A model generated the notes under the pieces. That model had not been told where the DNA came from, ran no database searches, and saw only the letters and a program-made list of their open reading frames with translations. Shown here one piece after another: positions 59,737 to 64,000 of a stretch of 64,000 nt of DNA (position 1 is the stretch's first letter; every line of letters begins with the position of its first letter). This stretch comes from Thermoplasmatales archaeon SW_10_69_26. GTDB lineage: Archaea > Thermoplasmatota > SW-10-69-26. Where the stretch lies: NCBI GenBank assembly GCA_003009755.1, contig PXUB01000001.1, forward strand, positions 62,001-126,000, written 5' to 3'. A program made the translations under genes and the position numbers.

Positions 59737-60953
59737 ATGTCCGCTGAGAAGCCATCCGCCCCAGGCTCGAAAGGGTTTCCCCCTGGATCACTCGCCGTCT
59801 CCCCCTCACGGAACGGGGAAAGCTCCAACTCACCGTCTCCTCCTGCGGCCCGTGGAGGTGAACGCCCAACACCACACACGGGCACACCGATGGCCGAACC
59901 CTGGCAAAACGAACACAACGCCAGGGTCCAAGCGATACTTGAGCGAAGCAACACGGCAGAGTTCGATCCGACCCGAGAGGGCTGGAAGCAATGGATGAAG
60001 GAGGACCGTGGACTGGCGACGAAGACCCGGGCCAGCTACATTCGGAGCCTCGACCGACTCGAACGGAACGGAGTCCTGACGGATGGCTCGGTCGGGGATT
60101 TCGTCTTGACCGCCCGGGAGCACTTCTTCCACCGCCGAGACGTGGAGGAGCGCCAGCGACCACTTTGAAGAACGACCTGAAGGCGATCAAGTGCTATGGC
60201 GATTATCTCGGCGTCCCCCGGAAACTTTGGCCGAAACAGCCCACGGTCAAGCAGAAGACCACCAAGCTACCCAGCCCCGAAGCCGTCCGCCACCTCCTGA
60301 CCGACAACTACCGGGAGGACTCGACCCGCAACGAGCTCGTTCTGACTGTCATGCGGGTCATGTTCGGGCTAGGACTCAGACCCAAGGAGGCCTACGAACT
60401 CCGGCTCCAACACTTCTACCCGGAGGACCACCTCCTCCGAGTCCCGAGCGTAAAGAACTCGGCGGACGGAACAGAACCGCTCATCATCGAACCGGAATGG
60501 CTCTGCTGTGGAACCACCCGGCCCAGCCTGCTGAACTGGGTCGAGCACCACCGACCGAAGCTCGACCCTACGACGGACGCCATGTTCCCGCACTTCGAAG
60601 GCGGGGACTGGCCCTCCGCCGAGGCCTTCTGGCAATACATCAAGCGCCCGGTGAAGAAGGTCTACCCGGGCTACTGGAACCGCCTCGGCCGCAAGTGGTC
60701 CGTCAACGCTCGCCTGATCGAGAGCAAGCAAGGCAGCCGGTACGACTGGAGGGGCGTGGCCAAGTTTCATCGACACACTACCGACACGTCAGTTCGGAAC
60801 TACGAGCAGTCGGTGGAACTCCACGAGAAGCTGTACGGCGACAACTGGATCACACGCGCCTTCCAGAAGCTCCCGGGCGAGGAAACCGAGCCTCGCTGGG
60901 GGGTTTTGGACCCGTCCTCTTCTGGGGAGTACGATGGTCCCGTCGGGATTTGA
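59737..60953 (+). CDS. int: Tyrosine-recombinase integrase, interrupted by a frameshift
   Basis: The first frame (ATG 59737, or better ATG 59890) carries the SAM-like core-binding domain (GWKQWMKEDRGLATKTRASY, GDFVLTAREHFFHRRD) and stops at 60168. The catalytic domain continues in another frame from about 60150: LKNDLKAIKCYGDYLGVPRK, VMFGLGLRPKEAYELRLQHF (catalytic Arg), and near the end VAKFHRHTTDTSVRNYEQSV with H-R-H...Y, the archaeal arrangement. One base change restores the frame. The last codons (GEYDGPVGI, stop) lie within the 3' end of the tRNA-Glu gene, the expected att site. Either the gene is decayed, or the shift is a sequence error or programmed. Confidence 0.75.
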
Positions 60954-61009
60954 ACCCGAGTGGTCGCCTCGAGAGGGCGAAATGATTGGCCGGACTACAC
61001 CACGGGACC
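60935..61009 (-). tRNA. tRNA-Glu(CUC), integration target
   Basis: Acceptor GGTCCCG/CGGGACC with discriminator A, D-arm GGTGTAGTCCGGCCAATCAT, anticodon arm TCGCC-CTCTCGA-GGCGA (anticodon CTC), T-arm CTCGG-GTTCAAAT-CCCGA. No intron, no encoded CCA. Its 3' 14 bases on the plus strand (TGGTCCCGTCGGGA) recur at 52140, 52467, 52569 and 45701, and the integrase gene ends inside it. Confidence 0.93.
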
Positions 61010-61204
61010 GTTCCGGCTTGCGCCGTGAGCCCAGCAACCCCATCAGCATCAAAAAGGTTGCGGGCGGCGCTTGCGACGCCTTGTCGCATCCGCCTTCCCC
61101 CTCGATCCACGCTCTCGGCTGGAGCCGCTGCTCTTCGCGTTCTTCCTGCACGAAACCTTGACCAAGCCCCACGTAGTGACCCCGCCGCCGCTTACGTGCG
61201 GGCT

Positions 61205-61697
61205 GCGGGGGTAGCCTAGCCAGGTCATTCGAACGGATCGGAGATCCGTCCTCTCCCGGGATCCGCGCGAGTCGCCGTCGGTTCCCGGGATTCGCACGGA
61301 CCTCGCACCGTCGTCGGTTCGTACTCGCCCGAGAAGGCAAGCTTCTCGGGCATCCGTACGGCCAAGGCCGTACTCGCTCGGAACCGAAACACGGTTCCTC
61401 GCGGAAACCTTGACCTGGAGGCGACCTCCATCGGCACAAGTCTGCGGAGGTAGCCTAGCCAGGTCATTCGTACGAACCGTTCATCCCTGCCGGTTCGTAC
61501 TCGCCCGAGAAGGCAAGCTTCTCGGACAGGAAACCTTGACCTGGCAGGCTCCCTCATTGCCACGAGGTCTGCGGAGGTAGCCTAGCCAGGTCATTCGCAC
61601 GAACCGCGCGATCGCTACCGGTTCGTACTCGCCCGAGAAGACGAGCTTCTCGGGCAGGAAACCTTGACCTGGAAGCTACCTCCATCCCACGGTATCC
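61205..61697. repeat. tRNA-Ser 5'-end tandem array, 127-bp period
   Basis: The tRNA-Ser(UGA) 5' end GCGGAGGTAGCCTAGCCAGG plus TCA recurs at 61571, 61444 and (one change) 61205, upstream of the intact gene at 61698. The last three are spaced exactly 127 bp; the first interval is 239 bp. In each unit the piece is followed by hairpins GTACGAACCG...CGGTTCGTAC (variable loop) and CCCGAGAAG...CTTCTCGG, then an inverted partial copy of the tRNA 5' end (CCTTGACCTGG...CTCC at 61408, 61534, 61662). Confidence 0.78.
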
Positions 61698-61781
61698 GCG
61701 GAGGTAGCCTAGCCAGGTCAAGGCGCCGGTCTTGAAAACCGGTGGGCCTAGCCCACGGGAGTTCAAATCTCCCCCTCCGCG
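61698..61781 (+). tRNA. tRNA-Ser(UGA)
   Basis: Acceptor GCGGAGG/CCTCCGC with discriminator G, anticodon arm CCGGT-CTTGAAA-ACCGG (anticodon TGA), long variable arm TGGGCCTAGCCCA, T-arm GGGAG-TTCAAAT-CTCCC. No intron, no encoded CCA. It stands between an array of its own 5' end and an interrupted 3' copy. Confidence 0.95.
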
Positions 61782-61787
61782 CTTCTC

Positions 61788-61983
61788 CAGGGCAAGGCGC
61801 CGGTCCCGCAGGACGCCCGTCAGGGCGTCCGAGGTGCGGACGAACCGACGATTGGAGGGTTCGTCCAGCATTGAAAACCGGTGGGCTTAGCCCACGGGAG
61901 TTCGAATTCCGGGACCGAGCCTGCCGGCGCCTCGGCCCCGCAAGAGCACGGATCTGTGATCCGTGCGAATCTCCCCCTCCGCG
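61788..61983 (+). pseudogene. tRNA-Ser copy broken by two hairpin insertions
   Basis: CAGGGCAAGGCGCCGGTC, then TTGAAAACCGGTGGGCTTAG and GGGAGTTCGAAT, and finally CGAATCTCCCCCTCCGCG reproduce the tRNA-Ser from the D-arm to the 3' end. Sixty-five bases (61806-61870) split the anticodon loop and about 63 bases (61908-61970) split the T-loop, flanked by a CGAAT repeat. Both insertions are hairpin pairs (GGACGCCC/GGGCGTCC, GGACGAACC/GGTTCGTCC; GCACGGATC/GATCCGTGC). The 5' acceptor strand is missing, so it cannot be a spliced functional tRNA. Confidence 0.7.
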
Positions 61984-62028
61984 CTTCTCTTCCCCGACGA
62001 GCCATCTGGCTCTCCAGCCCCCACCCCT

Positions 62029-63553
62029 TCACAACCGCCGTTCGCCCAACCCGTCGACTGCCGGGCCATCAACGACCTCACCTTCGGGCCCGAAGCGGGA
62101 GCCGTGGCACGGTCAGTCGAAGGTCTCGTCGCTGGCGTTCCACTCGACCTCGCAGCCCATGTGTGTACAGATGGCGCTGTTGGCGTGGAGGCCGCCCTCC
62201 TCGTCGCGGTAGGCGGCGACGGGTTCGCCTTCGTAGCGGATGATCTCGCCTTCCCTGGGCTCGAGGTCGATCTCGGTGGCTTTGCCGTAGCGGCGGATGC
62301 GGTCCGCGACGAACTCCTTGGCGGCGTGGGCGTTGTGGGAGAGGACCGAGCTGAGCGAGGTCCCCTGGGCGGGCGGGGTCGAAGGCGGCCAGCTCCTCGG
62401 GCGGGTCGGCAGGGCCTCGGCCAGCATGCGGCCGGCGGCGATCCCGTTCGTCATGCCCCAGCCACCGAACCCCGTCGCGGCGTAGACGTTGTCGGCGCCG
62501 GGACCGACGGGCCCGACGAAGGGCATCTCGTCCAGGGAGACGAAGTCCTGGGTGGACCAGCGGTACTCGATGGTGTCGACGTCGAAGCGCTGGCGGACGG
62601 TCTGTTCGAGCTGCTCGTAGCGGTCGGCTTCGTCGGCTTCGCCGGTCCGGTGGTTCTGCCCGGTGAACAGGACCAACTCCTCCTGGCGGCCGGCTCGCGG
62701 GCGGATCGAGAAGATCGGGGAGGCGTCGTGGTAGTGCGTGCCCTCGGGTTCCTCGCCGTTCAGGCGCGCGGCGAGCACGTAGGATTTCGTCGGGTCGCAC
62801 GCGCGCGAAGTAGCCGGCGCGGTCGACGATCGGGAAGTGCGTGGCGAGGACGACCTGGTCGGCGGTGACCTCGTGGGATTCGGTCTCGATGCGGCAGGGG
62901 TCGCCCTCGTGGACGTCCTTGACGCGGGCTCGCCCGTGCACGGCGTTGGCGCCACCGTTGAGGGCCTCGGCGAGGGCCAGCAGGTAGCGGCGGGGATGGA
63001 ACAGCGCCTGGTCGTCGAAGCGGACGGCTCCCGCGACGTCGACGGGCACTGGCACGTCGTCGACGAAGCGGGCGGGCAGGCCCAGCTCCTGGGCGGCCTC
63101 GACCTCGGCGTGGATCTCGTCGACGCGGTCCTCGTCCTCGACGTAGGTGTAGGCGGGGGCTCGATGGAAGTTGCACGCGACGCCGTCGGTCTCGACGCGG
63201 TCGGCGACGACCTCGATCGCGGCCTCGTTGGCGTCGGCGCAGCGTTGGGCCCTCGTCGGCCCGTGGCGATCGAGCAGCGTGTCGTAGATGAGGCCGTGCT
63301 GGCTCGTGAGCTTGGCGGTCGTGTGGCCGGTGACGCCTTCGAGGATGCGGTTGGCCTCGAGCAGGGCGACGTTGTGGCCGGCCTCGCTGAGCTCGTCGGC
63401 GGCCACGATGCCGGCGACGCCAGCGCCGACGATCGCGGTGTCGACGGCAATGTCGCCGGGGAGGACGGGCGCCCTCGTGCTGGAGGTCTCCTCGATCCAC
63501 AGGGACTCGTGCTCGCTGGGCAGGGTCGCCAGCTTTTCGGGGGCGCGCGCCAT
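62029..63553 (-). CDS. FAD-dependent oxidoreductase with Rieske domain, frame-broken
   Basis: Start ATG 63553. The Rossmann FAD motif is VDTAIVGAGVAGIVAADELS (about 36-55), followed by the DAO-type middle (GHTTAKLTSQHGLIYDTLLD, LFHPRRYLLALAEALNGGAN). The Rieske domain at the end has CTHMGCEVEWN (Cys-His of the cluster). A frameshift is needed near 62805 (before DPTKSYVLAARLNGEE) and a compensating pair near 62350-62430. At 62113 TGA stands where the second cluster Cys is expected; reading through gives PCHGSRFGPEGEVVDGPAVD and a stop at 62029. This family (Rieske-tailed DAO, YhfW-like) is normally about 510 residues. It is either a pseudogene or a poorly sequenced stretch. Confidence 0.65.
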
Positions 63554-63698
63554 GGTTCGCCTGGACCTCGGGGCTCGGGGAGGGAGCCCAGGGGTAAGCG
63601 AGGTGTCCAGCGCGGCCTGACCGCAGGCAACGGAGCCTTGGTCGCCAAGCGCGGGCGAGCCCGAAGGCCCTTGACAACCGTCGGGCCTGCCGGGATCG

Positions 63699-63977
63699 AT
63701 GCACGCCGAGTTCCTCGCACGCCGGGAAGAGGGTTGGACGTGGTTGGACGATCGCGTGCCGGTCGAGGCGGCCTTCGACGAGGTTGGCGCAGCGGTGGAC
63801 GCCGGGATCGAGGCGATGGAGGTCGAGGTCGAGGAGGATCGGCTCAGCCGGCAGGAGGCGGCCGAGCTGGCGGCCGATGCTCGCTTCGAGCTGGGCAGCA
63901 ACGAGCACCATCTCGGCGGGCAGGACTCGGCCGCGATCGAGGCGTTGGCAGCCTTCGAGGACGAGCTGCGGGCCTGA
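63699..63977 (+). CDS. Small acidic helical protein
   Basis: 92 residues, helical and acidic throughout (VEAAFDEVGAAVDAGIEAME, EDRLSRQEAAELAADARFEL, DSAAIEALAAFEDELRA). No family is recognised. The stop is 24 bp before the window edge. Start ATG 63699, downstream of GGGATCGATG without a clear TATA box. It is divergent from the Rieske/FAD gene. Confidence 0.55.
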   Translation: MHAEFLARREEGWTWLDDRVPVEAAFDEVGAAVDAGIEAMEVEVEEDRLSRQEAAELAADARFELGSNEHHLGGQDSAAIEALAAFEDELRA

Positions 63978-64000
63978 CTCCACGGCCGGACGTGATCGGG

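Noticed and set aside
61788..61983. The split tRNA-Ser as a functional multi-intron tRNA
   Set aside because: The acceptor 5' strand and most of the D-arm are absent, so splicing could not give a complete tRNA; an intact tRNA-Ser(UGA) is next to it.
62113..62115. Selenocysteine codon in the Rieske domain
   Set aside because: The same gene needs several other frame repairs, so a mutation or sequence error is simpler; no selenium gene is in the window.

Overview
The window looks like a piece of a G+C-rich, probably halophilic euryarchaeal chromosome. Archaeal markers are the PCNA sliding clamp, TFS (RpoM/TFIIS-like), the nop5-flpA pair, an intron-containing tRNA-Tyr, tRNAs without an encoded CCA, and TATA-like boxes (CTTAAG, TTTAAC, TTTAGG) about 25 nt before GTG/ATG starts, which suggests many leaderless genes. 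Predicted proteins are strongly acidic, as in salt-in organisms. Exported beta-helix, propeller and FnIII proteins are frequent. Placement near Halobacteria or halophilic Thermoplasmatota is my inference; there is no rRNA to confirm it.

Layout. 0-9.7 kb: MFS transporter (cut by the edge), TFS, an alpha/beta hydrolase, PCNA, a secreted neutral ceramidase followed by a secreted PHP phosphoesterase, an FnIII surface protein and a NosD-like beta-helix protein. 9.7-16.8 kb: a HepT/MntA toxin-antitoxin pair, a decayed VapC, a three-gene RecA-like / small coiled-coil / divergent family-B polymerase cluster (PolB2-like, possible mutagenic repair), a second NosD paralogue and a structured non-coding stretch. 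16.8-45.6 kb: mostly housekeeping (EF-Tu-domain protein, a ProA-like protein without its cysteine, PrsW, DUF2339, isocitrate dehydrogenase, FMN reductase, tRNA-Tyr, Hpt and CheY-like proteins, PurF, ACT protein, a cystathionine-synthase-type enzyme, TIM-barrel isomerase, acyltransferase, TrpH-type phosphoesterase, GalE-type epimerase, Nop5/FlpA, PyrD, a BFN nuclease-domain protein, tRNA-Ser(GGA), SMR efflux) with several exported proteins.

45.6-61 kb is accessory. A 102-bp unit ending in the 3' end of tRNA-Glu occurs at 45.6 kb and twice at 52.1-52.6 kb, and the real tRNA-Glu is at 60.94-61.01 kb. The segment 52.57-60.95 kb reads as an integrative element: HUH Rep preceded by a perfect hairpin, a tiny zinc ribbon, three unknown genes, an SPPY DNA methyltransferase with a PD-(D/E)XK nuclease, a winged-helix/zinc protein and a (frameshifted) tyrosine integrase whose last codons lie in the tRNA-Glu 3' end. 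The segment 45.7-52.1 kb may be an older, decayed neighbour with an MNT/HEPN pair, a frameshifted winged-helix regulator with GTTGAC operators, and fragments of surface proteins.

The most unusual signal is a repeated architecture at three tRNA genes. Next to tRNA-Tyr (106-bp period), tRNA-Ser(UGA) (127-bp period) and, in dispersed form, tRNA-Glu (102-bp period) stand fixed-length repeats bounded by a terminal piece of the tRNA, several carrying an inverted copy of that piece and hairpins with variable loops. I do not know a named system that matches this.
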